This document shows positions 36,309 through 45,507 of a DNA stretch of 64,000 bases, piece by piece; the first letter of the stretch is position 1; every line of letters starts with the position of its first letter. The DNA is from Thalassospira lucentensis. Its GTDB lineage: Bacteria > Pseudomonadota > Alphaproteobacteria > Rhodospirillales > Thalassospiraceae. A model generated the notes under the pieces. That model was not told where the DNA came from, did not search any database, and saw only the letters and a list, made by a program, of their open reading frames with translations. The position numbers were made by a program, and so were the translations under genes. The DNA is taken from the NCBI RefSeq assembly GCF_001613805.1, contig NZ_LPVY01000003.1:372001-436000 (forward strand), in the 5' to 3' direction.

Positions 36309-37478
36309 TCAATTCTTATAGGGATCAGCAGCATCCCGCAGGCCATCACCAAGGAAGTTGAACGCCAAAACAACGATTACGACCGGTACGACTGGCAACA
36401 TCAGCCAAGGATAAACCGCAACGGCGTTGATGTTCTGCGCCTCGTTCAATAGCACGCCCCAACTGGTGACAGGTGCGCGAAGGCCTAGGCCAAGGAAACT
36501 GAGTGCTGTTTCGCCAAGGATCATGTTAGGGATCGAAAGGGTTACCGATGCGATCAGGTGGCTGGCGAAGTTCGGCAGCAGATGGCGGGCGATGATGCGT
36601 TTTGGTTTTGCCCCCATCAGGCGTGCGGCAAGGGCATAGTCTTCTTCGCGCAGTGCCAGAAGTTTTGATCGCACCGCACGGGCAAGTCCTGTCCAGTCGA
36701 TCAGGCCCAGAATGATCGTGATCCCGAAATAGATCAGAATGGGGCTCCATGTTACCGGCAAGGCCGCCGATAGCGCCATCCATAACGGGATTTCGGGCAT
36801 GGAACGGATGACTTCGATCAGACGCTGCGCGGTTGCATCGACCCAGCCGCCGTAATACCCCGCCGCCCCGCCAATCAGAATGCCGAGAACGAAACTGACC
36901 GCGATACCAACCAGACCAATGGTCAACGACACGCGTGCGCCGTAAATCATTCGTGACAGCATATCGCGCCCCAGCCGATCCGTGCCCAACAGGAACAGGG
37001 TTCCGTCCTCGGCCGGGCACATCACATGAAAATCGGCTTCGAACAGGCCCCAGAATTCATAGGGATCACCAGAACAGAAGAAGCGGATTTTTTCAACGCG
37101 GTTCTCGCTTGGCGTATAGATCGGTTTTAGCGTTTCCATATCAATCGAGAAGTCGGTGCCATAGGTAAAGGGTCCGACAAATTTCCCGTCATGAAACAGA
37201 TGGATCGCCTGTGGCTGGTGATGGATATATTCCGAATTCCGCGTTTCCTGCGCATAGGGCGCAAGGATTTCAACGATGAAAACGGATGCATACATGATCG
37301 CCAGAATGATCAGCGAAACATAAGCTAGCCGATGACGTTTAAGCCTCCACCAGATCAGCTGCCACTGTGACGCAAGATAGTATTTTTCCTGCGCGGATGT
37401 CAGCTCCTCGCGATCCCAGGGATCAAAAGGCGCGGTATCAATGAAATGCTCGTTACGTTTATCGTCGCTGCGGCTCAT
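36309..37478 (-). CDS. ABC transporter permease, DppC/YejE type
   Basis: 389-residue inner-membrane permease. Long cytosolic N-terminus (about 40 residues), TM1 (LAYVSLIILAIMYASVFIVE), a periplasmic insert of about 110 residues, then the five-helix permease core. The core holds TDRLGRDMLSRMIYGARVSL and the EAA loop ALAARLMGAKPKRIIARHLL, and ends with GDGLRDAADPYKN. The insert between TM1 and the core is characteristic of YejE-like permeases. It overlaps its partner by 4 bases and is the last gene of an 11-gene unit. Confidence 0.92.
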   Translation of the reverse strand: MSRSDDKRNEHFIDTAPFDPWDREELTSAQEKYYLASQWQLIWWRLKRHRLAYVSLIILAIMYASVFIVEILAPYAQETRNSEYIHHQPQAIHLFHDGKFVGPFTYGTDFSIDMETLKPIYTPSENRVEKIRFFCSGDPYEFWGLFEADFHVMCPAEDGTLFLLGTDRLGRDMLSRMIYGARVSLTIGLVGIAVSFVLGILIGGAAGYYGGWVDATAQRLIEVIRSMPEIPLWMALSAALPVTWSPILIYFGITIILGLIDWTGLARAVRSKLLALREEDYALAARLMGAKPKRIIARHLLPNFASHLIASVTLSIPNMILGETALSFLGLGLRAPVTSWGVLLNEAQNINAVAVYPWLMLPVVPVVIVVLAFNFLGDGLRDAADPYKN

Positions 37479-38473
37479 TGTGATACCCCTCCCTGCAGGC
37501 GAATTCGGGGATCAAGCCAGGCAAGAAGCAGATCAGATACAAACATGCCGACCACAGTCAGAAGCGCCAGAAACATCAGGAATGATCCGGCCAGATACAT
37601 GTCCTGACTTTGCAGGGCGGCAAGCAACATAGGCCCGGTGGTCGGCAGCGACATCACAACAGATACCAGCACAGAGCCCGAGACAACCTGCGGCAGGATA
37701 TTGCCAATGTCGGCGATGAACGGATTCAGGGCCATGCGCAGCGGATACTTGAACAGAACCCGCGCTGGCGACAGGCCCTTGGCGTGGGCGGTAACGACAT
37801 ATTGTTTGCCCAGTTCATCAAGCAGGTTGGCACGCAGACGCCGGATCATCGACGCCGTTCCCGACGTACCAATCACCAGAACCGGTGCCCAAAGGTGTTC
37901 GGCGACCGACATGACCTTGGCAAAGGACCAGCCCTGATTGATGAATTCCGGGTCCATCAACCCACCGATAGAGGTTCCGAAAACCACGTTGGCGTAATAA
38001 AGCAGAATCAGCGCAAACAGGAAGTTCGGCATGGCAAGACCAAGAAAGCCGAGCAAGGTAAAGCCATAATCGCCCCAGCTATATTGACGGGTGGCCGAAT
38101 AGATCCCGATCGGGAAGCTGACGATATAGATGAACAGTACCGTGCTGAAATTCAGAACGACCGAAAGCCAAAGACGGTCCCCGACCACCTCGGTGACCGG
38201 AAGATTATATTCGAAGGAAAAACCAAGATCGCCATGCAGTAATCCCCAGGCCCAATCGAAATATTGCTGCCAGATCGGCTGATCAAGGCCGTATTGCTGT
38301 TTGAGGAAAGCAATCTTGGCCGGATCGACCGCCTCGCCCTGCGCCTGCAATTCATTCAGATAGGTGGACAGGAAGTCGCCCGGCGGCAATTGAATAATGA
38401 TGAACACCAGCACGCTGATAAAAAACAGCGTGGGCATCATGACAAAAAGCCGTCTTGCCAAGAAAGTCAGCAT
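37475..38473 (-). CDS. ABC transporter permease, DppB/YejB type
   Basis: 332-residue permease. N-terminus FLARRLFVMMPTLFFISVLV then FIIIQLPPGDFLSTYLNELQ, as in DppB/OppB proteins. A longer periplasmic segment, DQPIWQQYFDWAWGLLHGDL, follows. EAA loop: YVVTAHAKGLSPARVLFKYP. It forms the translocation pore with the DppC-type partner. The stop overlaps the partner start; a 76-base gap separates it from the binding-protein gene upstream. Confidence 0.92.
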   Translation of the reverse strand: MLTFLARRLFVMMPTLFFISVLVFIIIQLPPGDFLSTYLNELQAQGEAVDPAKIAFLKQQYGLDQPIWQQYFDWAWGLLHGDLGFSFEYNLPVTEVVGDRLWLSVVLNFSTVLFIYIVSFPIGIYSATRQYSWGDYGFTLLGFLGLAMPNFLFALILLYYANVVFGTSIGGLMDPEFINQGWSFAKVMSVAEHLWAPVLVIGTSGTASMIRRLRANLLDELGKQYVVTAHAKGLSPARVLFKYPLRMALNPFIADIGNILPQVVSGSVLVSVVMSLPTTGPMLLAALQSQDMYLAGSFLMFLALLTVVGMFVSDLLLAWLDPRIRLQGGVSQ

Positions 38474-38549
38474 CGGCGGTTAAGCTCCCCCTGACGCATC
38501 GCCCGGTTTCCCTGCCCGGAATGATGCGTTCGATTTCAGACCACTGCGA

Positions 38550-40499
38550 TCAACGGTCCCACCAGAATGTATCGGGACGGTAAATTCCAAAGAAGGCGCC
38601 CGGTTCCCAACTGTGTATCCCTTTCTCTGGCACATTCCGCAAATCATTGCGGACCACAACCGGCTGCGGCACATTACCAATCAGACCAATCGAAAACATG
38701 TTTTCCGCATTAATATCAAGAATGCCTTGCCAGGCCTCCTTGCGGGCAGCGTCATTGCCCTTCACCCATTTGCCGTAAAGTTCCATGAGTTCCTTTGCAG
38801 CAGGTAAATCCGGTGCCTCGCCTGCCTCGCCATTAGTCTGGAAATACTGCCCCCATTTCGGCCATTGCAGGCTATCCTGCTGGATCGGAACGAACTCGGC
38901 CGGAACGGTTGCAGGCGTAGCAAGGCCGCTATCGACACCATTGAAAATCGACATGACGGTCTCACCGCTATACGCACGATTACGGAGAACTTCGCGCTGC
39001 AATCCCTTGACGAACAGTTTCACACCAATCTGTTTCCAGCTGTCACTGATCAGTTCCAGCATGTCATCATGTTCAGGATTTTCCCCCATGGTTTCGACGA
39101 TGATTTCAAGCGGACGGCCATCGGGCATCAAACGGATACCGTCATCATTGCGCTTGGTCAGGCCAACTTCATCAAGCAGCGCATTGGCTTTCTTCACATC
39201 AAACTTAATGTAGCTTTCGCGATATTCCGGCTTGAAAAGCGGGCTTTTGGGAAGGACCGTATTGTTGGTTGGTGTCGCCAGACCAAAGAACATCACCCGG
39301 TTGATCTCGGTTCTGTTAATGGCAAGCGACAGTGCCCGACGAAAACGCACATCACGCAGCAATTTCCTCCAGACCGGGTCGGAGCAGGTCAGGTTCGGGT
39401 AAAGTGCGGCATAGGCACCGTAACCAACATCCCAAAGATTAACCTTGAAGTTTTGCTGAGGCTCGGACTGTTTGAGGAAGGTATAATCCTGCAGCGACAG
39501 AATGCGGCTTTGCAGGTCGACCTCGCCCGCACCAACCTTGGCCGGAACCAACTTGGCGTTGGAGATGTTGAAGATCATCCGATCGATATAGGGCAACTGA
39601 TTGCCGTCGGGATCAACGCGATGGTAATACGGATTACGTTCAAAGATGAAGCGGTCAGACGGTTCTTCGGTCCGGATCAGCCATGGCTCCAGCGATGGAC
39701 GTTCAATATTTTCAAGCCTGTAGGGGCGGTCCTTGTCAGTATGTAGCACCGCCCAGCTGCGCAAACCACGTTTTTTGACAATCGCATCAAGTTCGGCTGC
39801 ATCACGGTAATTTTCGTGAAACTGTTTGAGGTAATGCGCCGGACGATAAATGAAAGGCGGACGCGTTGCCGCCAGCTCCGTCAGGAAGAACGGATTGGGC
39901 TGGGACCAACTGTAACGAACGGTATATTCGTCCAGAACCTCGAATGTTGCCGGTTCATCGCCTACGAACAGGAAGCGGGGCGGACCAACGGGAAACAGTT
40001 CATCATTATTGACGATATCTTCCCAGAAATAGCGGAAGTCCTCGGCCGTGAAGGGCTCACCGTCAGACCATTTGTGGCCTTTGCGAATATGCAGGGTAAA
40101 TTCATTGCCCGCATCGTTAACATCCAGACTTTCAAGAATGTCAGGCTTCAGATTGAGATCTTCCTCATAGCCGATCAGGCGGGTATACGCATATACCACC
40201 GCCATGCGAATATCGCGTGAACGCCCCATGATGGTAACCAGATCACCACCATATTTACCGATTTCCTTGTTTTCGGCGGTAAAGTCGATGACTTTGGGAT
40301 GTTCGGGCAGGCGTTCCGCCATCGGTGGCAGTTCACCTTTTGACACGGCATCCTTGAAATACGGGATTTCAGCCTGTGCCGGGCTGCCAAGCGATATTAT
40401 TCCAGCCAGCATCATCGCCCCAAGGCCAGTGCGTGCAAGTTTATTGCGTGACCTGTTGAACCAGCCCGCAGAGAACGCAGGAACATTAATCGGGTTCAT
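38550..40499 (-). CDS. Family 5 extracellular solute-binding protein (peptide/oligosaccharide class)
   Basis: 649-residue periplasmic binding protein. Signal peptide within the first 45 residues (LGAMMLAGIISLGSPAQAEI). Family 5 motifs: YGGDLVTIMGRSRDIRMAVV, FTLHIRKGHKWSDGEPFTAE near residue 135, VDLQSRILSLQDYTFLKQSE, DVRFRRALSLAINRTEIN. It is about 100 residues longer than DppA or OppA. Larger members of this family include YejA (microcin C and peptides) and the rhizobial alpha-galactoside-binding AgpA, so the ligand may be a peptide or an oligosaccharide. The operon context with four glycosyltransferases favours a glycan, but this is inference. It overlaps the ATPase gene by 4 bases. Confidence 0.9.
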   Translation of the reverse strand: MNPINVPAFSAGWFNRSRNKLARTGLGAMMLAGIISLGSPAQAEIPYFKDAVSKGELPPMAERLPEHPKVIDFTAENKEIGKYGGDLVTIMGRSRDIRMAVVYAYTRLIGYEEDLNLKPDILESLDVNDAGNEFTLHIRKGHKWSDGEPFTAEDFRYFWEDIVNNDELFPVGPPRFLFVGDEPATFEVLDEYTVRYSWSQPNPFFLTELAATRPPFIYRPAHYLKQFHENYRDAAELDAIVKKRGLRSWAVLHTDKDRPYRLENIERPSLEPWLIRTEEPSDRFIFERNPYYHRVDPDGNQLPYIDRMIFNISNAKLVPAKVGAGEVDLQSRILSLQDYTFLKQSEPQQNFKVNLWDVGYGAYAALYPNLTCSDPVWRKLLRDVRFRRALSLAINRTEINRVMFFGLATPTNNTVLPKSPLFKPEYRESYIKFDVKKANALLDEVGLTKRNDDGIRLMPDGRPLEIIVETMGENPEHDDMLELISDSWKQIGVKLFVKGLQREVLRNRAYSGETVMSIFNGVDSGLATPATVPAEFVPIQQDSLQWPKWGQYFQTNGEAGEAPDLPAAKELMELYGKWVKGNDAARKEAWQGILDINAENMFSIGLIGNVPQPVVVRNDLRNVPEKGIHSWEPGAFFGIYRPDTFWWDR

Positions 40500-42421
40500 A
40501 TGGCGATCTCCTGATAATCGGCACGTGCGGCACGGACAAAATGATCTTCGGCAAACTGGACCATACGGGGATCCGACTGCGCATCAATGGTAAAGGGTGC
40601 CGGCCAGCGGCGCGGATCTGAAGCCTTGCCATCGACGATCTTGGTGAAATCCAGAAGATGATCAAGATCGGCAAATGGCACGGCATTAAGCAATGCCTGG
40701 GTATAGGGATGAACGGGGTTTCTGAACAACTGTTCGCGCGGTGCCGACTCAACAATCCGCCCAGCGCACATCACCGCAATCCGGTCCGCGATATAATCAA
40801 CCACTGCCAGGTTGTGCGAAATAAACATGTATGTCAGTTTAAGTTCACGCTGCAAATCCTTTAGAAGGTTCAGGATTTGCGCCTGAACAGACACATCAAG
40901 TGCAGATGTCGGTTCATCAAAAATCAAAAGGTCCGGCTTAAGTGAAAGGGCGCGCGCGATGCCAATGCGCTGCCGCTGCCCACCGGAAAAACTGTGCGGA
41001 TAGCGGTTCAGGAACCGTGGATCAAGCCCCACCAGTTCCATCAGTTCCAGCACCATTTTCTTGCGATAGGATGTGTCACCGATACCATGAATGATCATCG
41101 GTTCCGTGATGATATCCTGCACGGTCATGCGCGGATTAAGCGAGCCGAACGGGTCCTGAAACACAAACTGGATACGCTTTCGATACGGATTGAGCTGATC
41201 TTCGTTCAAACCGGTCAATTCGGTCATCTGACCGCTTTCACCGCGAAACAGGATTGAACCGCTATCAGGTGCCATCGCCCGCATGATCAATTTGGAAAGA
41301 GTGGTTTTACCGCAGCCGCTTTCCCCAACCAGACCAACACATTCGCCGCGATTGATCGTCAGCGATACATCGGCAACAGCGGCAATTTCCTGTTCCTCGG
41401 CCTTGAACCAGTTGCCCTTGCGGACGGCAAAGCTTTTATAAAGGTGACGGACGGCCAAAACCGGTTCGCTCGCCATTGCCGGATGCAATGCCAGAGACGG
41501 TGGAACATCCCCCTCGCCCGAAGAATCCTTGTCCCCGCAGAAAGTCAGCAGACTATCGACTTTGGGCTTGATTTCGCGCAACGGGCGCAGGCGTTCATCG
41601 GGCCCCATATCGAAATGCGGGACGGCAGAAAGTAGCGACTGGGTATAGAGGTGTCCCGGATTGACAAAAACATCATGCGTCAAACCGCTTTCCACAACCC
41701 GACCGTCATAAACCACCACCATTCGGTCTGCCATATTGGCGACCACACCAAGATCATGGGTAATCAGCAGAACAGACATTTGCAGTTCCGACTGCATATC
41801 CTTGATCAGGCGAAGTGTCTGGGCCTGTATCGTCACGTCAAGTGCAGTTGTCGGTTCATCCGCAACCAGCAGGGCCGGACGACATACCATCGCCATGGCA
41901 ATCATCGCACGCTGGCGCAAACCACCAGACAGTTCGAACGGATATGTCTTTAACGACCTTTTCGGATTGGGAAACCCGACAAGTTCCAGCATTTCGCGGG
42001 CAAGCTCCTTGGCCTCGCCCGTCCCGACCTTGCGATGAAGGCGGACTGCCTCGCAAATCTGATCACCAATGGTATGAAGCGGCGAAAGGGAACTCATCGG
42101 TTCCTGAAAAATCATCGAAATACGGCCACCACGAATGGAGCGCATTTCAGCACCCGAGCGATCCAGCATTGCGATGTCGACCCGTGTACCGGGCTTTTTC
42201 GGATCAGCGAACACAATTGATCCGTTGGTAATCTGTGCCGATTTGGGTAGCAATCCCATAATTGCTTGGGAAATGGTGGTTTTTCCCGATCCGGACTCCC
42301 CGACAAGAGCCACGGTTTCCTGCGCGCCAATGCGAAAGCTTACATTTTCGACCGCCTTGACCCGCATATGGGGCAAAACGAATTCGACTTTCAAGTCACG
42401 GATACGCAGTATATCGGTCAT
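40496..42421 (-). CDS. Fused double ABC ATPase (YejF type)
   Basis: 641-residue protein with two complete ATPase domains, equivalent to DppD and DppF in one chain. Domain 1: Walker A LVGESGSGKTTIS (about residue 36), signature ELSGGLRQRAMIAMA, Walker B ALLVADEPTTALDVT. Domain 2 (from about 320): Walker A LVGESGCGKTTLS, signature SFSGGQRQRIGIARA, Walker B LLIFDEPTSALDVS, then a dimer-type C-terminal extension with HPYTQALLNAVPFAD. Fusion is typical of YejF. It overlaps neighbours on both sides by 4 bases. Confidence 0.95.
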   Translation of the reverse strand: MTDILRIRDLKVEFVLPHMRVKAVENVSFRIGAQETVALVGESGSGKTTISQAIMGLLPKSAQITNGSIVFADPKKPGTRVDIAMLDRSGAEMRSIRGGRISMIFQEPMSSLSPLHTIGDQICEAVRLHRKVGTGEAKELAREMLELVGFPNPKRSLKTYPFELSGGLRQRAMIAMAMVCRPALLVADEPTTALDVTIQAQTLRLIKDMQSELQMSVLLITHDLGVVANMADRMVVVYDGRVVESGLTHDVFVNPGHLYTQSLLSAVPHFDMGPDERLRPLREIKPKVDSLLTFCGDKDSSGEGDVPPSLALHPAMASEPVLAVRHLYKSFAVRKGNWFKAEEQEIAAVADVSLTINRGECVGLVGESGCGKTTLSKLIMRAMAPDSGSILFRGESGQMTELTGLNEDQLNPYRKRIQFVFQDPFGSLNPRMTVQDIITEPMIIHGIGDTSYRKKMVLELMELVGLDPRFLNRYPHSFSGGQRQRIGIARALSLKPDLLIFDEPTSALDVSVQAQILNLLKDLQRELKLTYMFISHNLAVVDYIADRIAVMCAGRIVESAPREQLFRNPVHPYTQALLNAVPFADLDHLLDFTKIVDGKASDPRRWPAPFTIDAQSDPRMVQFAEDHFVRAARADYQEIAI

Positions 42422-43032
42422 CTTCCCTCGCCAATGCCGCCTGCCCGACTTGATGCGGCTGCCTGGACCATTGTTTCGGCCTCATCCATGCGCATCAGAT
42501 TGGTTCTTGTTATGTCGTCGACCAGTAACTGGTTATCTTTGGCCCAATCCCGGGCAATTTCAAGCAGATCATCAAAACCGTCCAATGTTGATTCTGTGAC
42601 GATTTTTGCATCCCCTGCCTGCAGGGTAAGTTCAAACCATCCCTTTTTGCCATCGCGACGGGTAGAGAAATAACGCAACCGGAATTTGGAAAGTTCCGAC
42701 CACGCGAACGCCGTACCACCACGCAGGTTGCTGATTCGGATACCATATTCCGATACATAAATCTTTGATTGAAACCTTAGTAAGGTGCGCACGAAATAGA
42801 CAACAAACAGCAAGGCAAGCCCCGCGGCAGTCCACTGAATGATCGGCAACATTTCAGGGATCAATGCGATAACACCACAAATCAGCAGGCCAGCCACCGA
42901 TTTCGCCATATCCGGTGCCATGAGTCTTGGTGGATATCCCATGATCTGCACATCACGATCACGCACACCAGCCGGTTTGACCGGATCGGCTGTTTCAACA
43001 CCGCCGGTTTCTTCAGTCGGGCTTATTGCCAT
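42418..43032 (-). CDS. Unknown membrane protein with PH-like C-terminal domain
   Basis: 204 residues, not recognised as a named family. Polar N-terminus (about 1-45), a two-helix hydrophobic hairpin (about 48-88: SVAGLLICGVIALIP and AAGLALLFVVYFVRTLL), then a beta-rich soluble part (about 90-190). The KIYVSEYGIRISNLRG and AFAWSELSKFRLRYF segments resemble bacterial PH-like domains. Acidic/Ala C-terminus. The ATG at 43032 has GGAGTTTTCCC upstream and overlaps the deacetylase gene by 10 bases. It may anchor the cytosolic enzymes of the operon at the inner membrane; that is inference. Confidence 0.7.
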   Translation of the reverse strand: MAISPTEETGGVETADPVKPAGVRDRDVQIMGYPPRLMAPDMAKSVAGLLICGVIALIPEMLPIIQWTAAGLALLFVVYFVRTLLRFQSKIYVSEYGIRISNLRGGTAFAWSELSKFRLRYFSTRRDGKKGWFELTLQAGDAKIVTESTLDGFDDLLEIARDWAKDNQLLVDDITRTNLMRMDEAETMVQAAASSRAGGIGEGR

Positions 43033-43781
43033 GGGAAAACTCCGGGAATTCGCAGCCATTTGAGCGCCGCATGCTCAAACGAAAACAGGTTTTCAAGAAA
43101 TCTTGTCGTTGCATCATCATGAACCAGATGATGGGTTAGAAGCCCCGTGGCTTCCGCGTCATCCACCACACCGTTCCGACGCGCGGACAAATGGGAAATC
43201 ATCGCATTGATGCATTGATCTTCGCCCGCAAAACCACGCGTTCCGCGCCAGTCAATCACGTCGACATGCGTATTGACCATCAGGAGCCCCGGAACGGGAT
43301 AGGCATCTGATCGCGCGTTAAACGTGCTGATACCGCGCAGACCAAGTGATGGCAAAGCCCTCATGACGTCATCGGCGATGCGGTTCCATGGCGGCACCAT
43401 GACGGGCAGGAAACGGTTGCCAAACTGTGATGACAGGACGTCAAACCCACCGCGAATATCGGTGACAACCGCACCGATATCACGAACATCGTCCAGTTCC
43501 TGCTTTTTGCGACCTGCAGGCATATGGTTGGTATGCGACCAGCCGTGTTGCAACACCCGGGTATCAAGTGTTTCTGCCAGACGCAGAACAAGATCATGTT
43601 CAAGATCAGCCGGGATCACGGCAAGAGCCAAAGGAACCCCATGATCCTGTTCGAAGGCAAGAAGGGTTTCCAGGGCTGGCGTAACTGCAACCGCGTCGTC
43701 GTCGCGCCACCACATCGTGGCAATCCGTTCTTCGGACTGCCACAGATCCAGCTCTGCGCGAAGTTGATCCCAGGTGCTCAT
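43023..43781 (-). CDS. Polysaccharide deacetylase-like protein without signal peptide
   Basis: 252-residue (beta/alpha) barrel protein of the carbohydrate esterase 4-like group. The metal and base residues are visible: Asp triplet in MWWRDDDAV (near residue 27) and a His cluster in LQHGWSHTNHMPAG (near 97-110). VPPWNR near the middle and LMVNTHVDVIDW later resemble the remaining motifs. The N-terminus (MSTWDQLRAELDLWQSEERI) is soluble, with no signal peptide or TM helix, unlike most members of this family. It should therefore act in the cytosol on a soluble N-acetylated sugar or glycoside. It overlaps neighbours on both sides. Confidence 0.82.
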   Translation of the reverse strand: MSTWDQLRAELDLWQSEERIATMWWRDDDAVAVTPALETLLAFEQDHGVPLALAVIPADLEHDLVLRLAETLDTRVLQHGWSHTNHMPAGRKKQELDDVRDIGAVVTDIRGGFDVLSSQFGNRFLPVMVPPWNRIADDVMRALPSLGLRGISTFNARSDAYPVPGLLMVNTHVDVIDWRGTRGFAGEDQCINAMISHLSARRNGVVDDAEATGLLTHHLVHDDATTRFLENLFSFEHAALKWLRIPGVFPWQ

Positions 43782-44905
43782 GCCTTCCCTCTTATTCTTT
43801 CTGCGAGTTTAGCCGCAGTTATCCCTGCCCCGTCCAGAGATATATCTAATTTAACAGGATTCTTCGCCCGATCTATTTGATTTGCCAATGATTGTGGATT
43901 CAAATCGTCGGGATCAAGCAACGACAGTACGTTCTTTCCCGCCAAAATAGCAGCACGTTCAGCCTGTTCGCTTTCACCACCATCGGCGAATGGAACCATG
44001 ACCGATGCGGTTTCCGTCGCCAGAACATCCATCAAGGTATTATAGCCTGCCTGCGAGACGGAAACACAGGCATGTGCCATGCGTTCACGGAAATCCGGCA
44101 AAAAGCGATGCAAGTTTATCCCTGTCGGCAGGTTTTCCTCAAGGCGCTGGAATGCTTCACGCGGGAAATGCGGCCCGGCCACGATATCCCAAGGCTGACC
44201 GGCAAAGCGGCTGGATAGTGGACGCGCCGCAATTGCAGCCTCAATCAATGCAGTTCCGACCGCGCCACCACCGGCAGAAACAAGAACACCCTTTCTTTCG
44301 CCTGCCGCAAAATCGGCTTTGGGTGCGACATAGCCGGTATATTCGATCAAATCGGCGATATCATCGGCAAACGGGAAGCTGCGACCGAAATCAAAAAGCG
44401 CCGGATCGCCGTGAACCAGCACACGGTCAAAATGGCTGCGCGCGATATCACGCATCCATGCTTCTTTCGAACGATCAGATTTGCGCACCAGAAGGTCACG
44501 AACGGAACAGATACGGGGAATCCCCGCATGCCCGGCCTTATCGAGTAACGGCAACAATTCAAACCGGAAGGCTCGACGGCCAAACGGGAACATTTCGACC
44601 ATTAAAAGCTTGGGCGCAACGACATTGAACGCATCAAACAGAGCCTGCTTTCGCTGTTGCTTCCATGCCTCATCAACCGGGTTGCCGACTTCATCGATCA
44701 ATCCGGAAAAACCGCTATCTGCGGTTCGGCAAGGGGGAAGCTGGATCACATTATCGCTGCCAAAATCCAATGAGGCATCCGGGATACCTCCGGTGACAAC
44801 AGTTGTTGTCATGCCAAGCCTGTCAAGTTCCGCATTGATCAGGGCAACGCGTCGGACATGGCCGATGCCAAGCAGATGCTGAACATAGATCAGAATGTCG
44901 CTCAT
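43778..44905 (-). CDS. Glycosyltransferase, MurG-like GT-B fold (first paralogue)
   Basis: 375-residue soluble protein. The N-terminal Rossmann motif ILIYVQHLLGIGHVRRVALI is of the 'GxGHxRR' type found in MurG-like and UDP-GlcNAc-epimerase-like GT-B enzymes. The C-terminal nucleotide-sugar half has VLVSAGGGAVGTALIEAAIA and VSQAGYNTLMDVLATETASV, then MVPFADGGESEQAERAAIL. No TM segment. It shares the N-terminal pattern with the enzyme at 47955, so the operon holds two related MurG-like enzymes. Donor and acceptor unknown. Overlaps of 4 bases on both sides. Confidence 0.82.
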   Translation of the reverse strand: MSDILIYVQHLLGIGHVRRVALINAELDRLGMTTTVVTGGIPDASLDFGSDNVIQLPPCRTADSGFSGLIDEVGNPVDEAWKQQRKQALFDAFNVVAPKLLMVEMFPFGRRAFRFELLPLLDKAGHAGIPRICSVRDLLVRKSDRSKEAWMRDIARSHFDRVLVHGDPALFDFGRSFPFADDIADLIEYTGYVAPKADFAAGERKGVLVSAGGGAVGTALIEAAIAARPLSSRFAGQPWDIVAGPHFPREAFQRLEENLPTGINLHRFLPDFRERMAHACVSVSQAGYNTLMDVLATETASVMVPFADGGESEQAERAAILAGKNVLSLLDPDDLNPQSLANQIDRAKNPVKLDISLDGAGITAAKLAERIRGKA

Positions 44906-45507
44906 GTGGTTGTTCCGTCCCGTTCAAGCAGGGGACAATTCAGATCAACGATGCCAAGCCCGTCATCGGAAGACCAGGAAAAGACATGAACGGCTTTCCA
45001 ATCGAGTTTGTCTGGGCTTTTTCCCATCATATTCCAACCGCATGCCGCAGCATAAACTGCTCGAATAATGCCCTTATGTGTCACGACACCAAAATTACCG
45101 TCACGATTGCTAGCCAATGCGGCCTCAACTCGGGAAAGGACATCGCGCGGGCTTTCGCCTCCATCCGGACGAAAGTCCCAGCCGCGATCTTCATTTTCCT
45201 GCATTTGCGCACCAAGATCACGGCGCAGATCAGATAGCTTTTTCCCTTCCCAATCACCCCAGTTCATCTCGATCCAATGCTCATCGGGTGAAAAACCGTC
45301 AATCGCCAGTGCGTCTGCTGTTTGGATTGTCCGGATCAACGGACTGACTCGCCATGGAACAGCACACCATTTTTGGGGCAACTGAAGGCTGCGATATTCG
45401 TCAACGGTTTTGGGAAGCAGAGGAATATCGCTTTGGCCCTGAATACGTCTTTCTGCATTCCACGCGGTAACGCCATGCCGTAACAGGGCAAAATGAAAGC
45501 TGCTCAT
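44902..45507 (-). CDS. Histidine phosphatase family protein
   Basis: 201-residue phosphoglycerate-mutase-like enzyme. Catalytic ALLRHGVTAWNAERRIQG (phospho-His near residue 11), the partner Arg in WRVSPLIRTIQTADAL, the Glu in EMNWGDWEGKKLSDLRRDLG, and the second His in FGVVTHKGIIRAVY. It probably dephosphorylates a sugar phosphate or phosphoglycoside made by the neighbouring glycosyltransferases; in glucosylglycerate synthesis a histidine phosphatase plays such a part, offered only as analogy. It overlaps both neighbours by 4 bases. Confidence 0.88.
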   Translation of the reverse strand: MSSFHFALLRHGVTAWNAERRIQGQSDIPLLPKTVDEYRSLQLPQKWCAVPWRVSPLIRTIQTADALAIDGFSPDEHWIEMNWGDWEGKKLSDLRRDLGAQMQENEDRGWDFRPDGGESPRDVLSRVEAALASNRDGNFGVVTHKGIIRAVYAAACGWNMMGKSPDKLDWKAVHVFSWSSDDGLGIVDLNCPLLERDGTTT

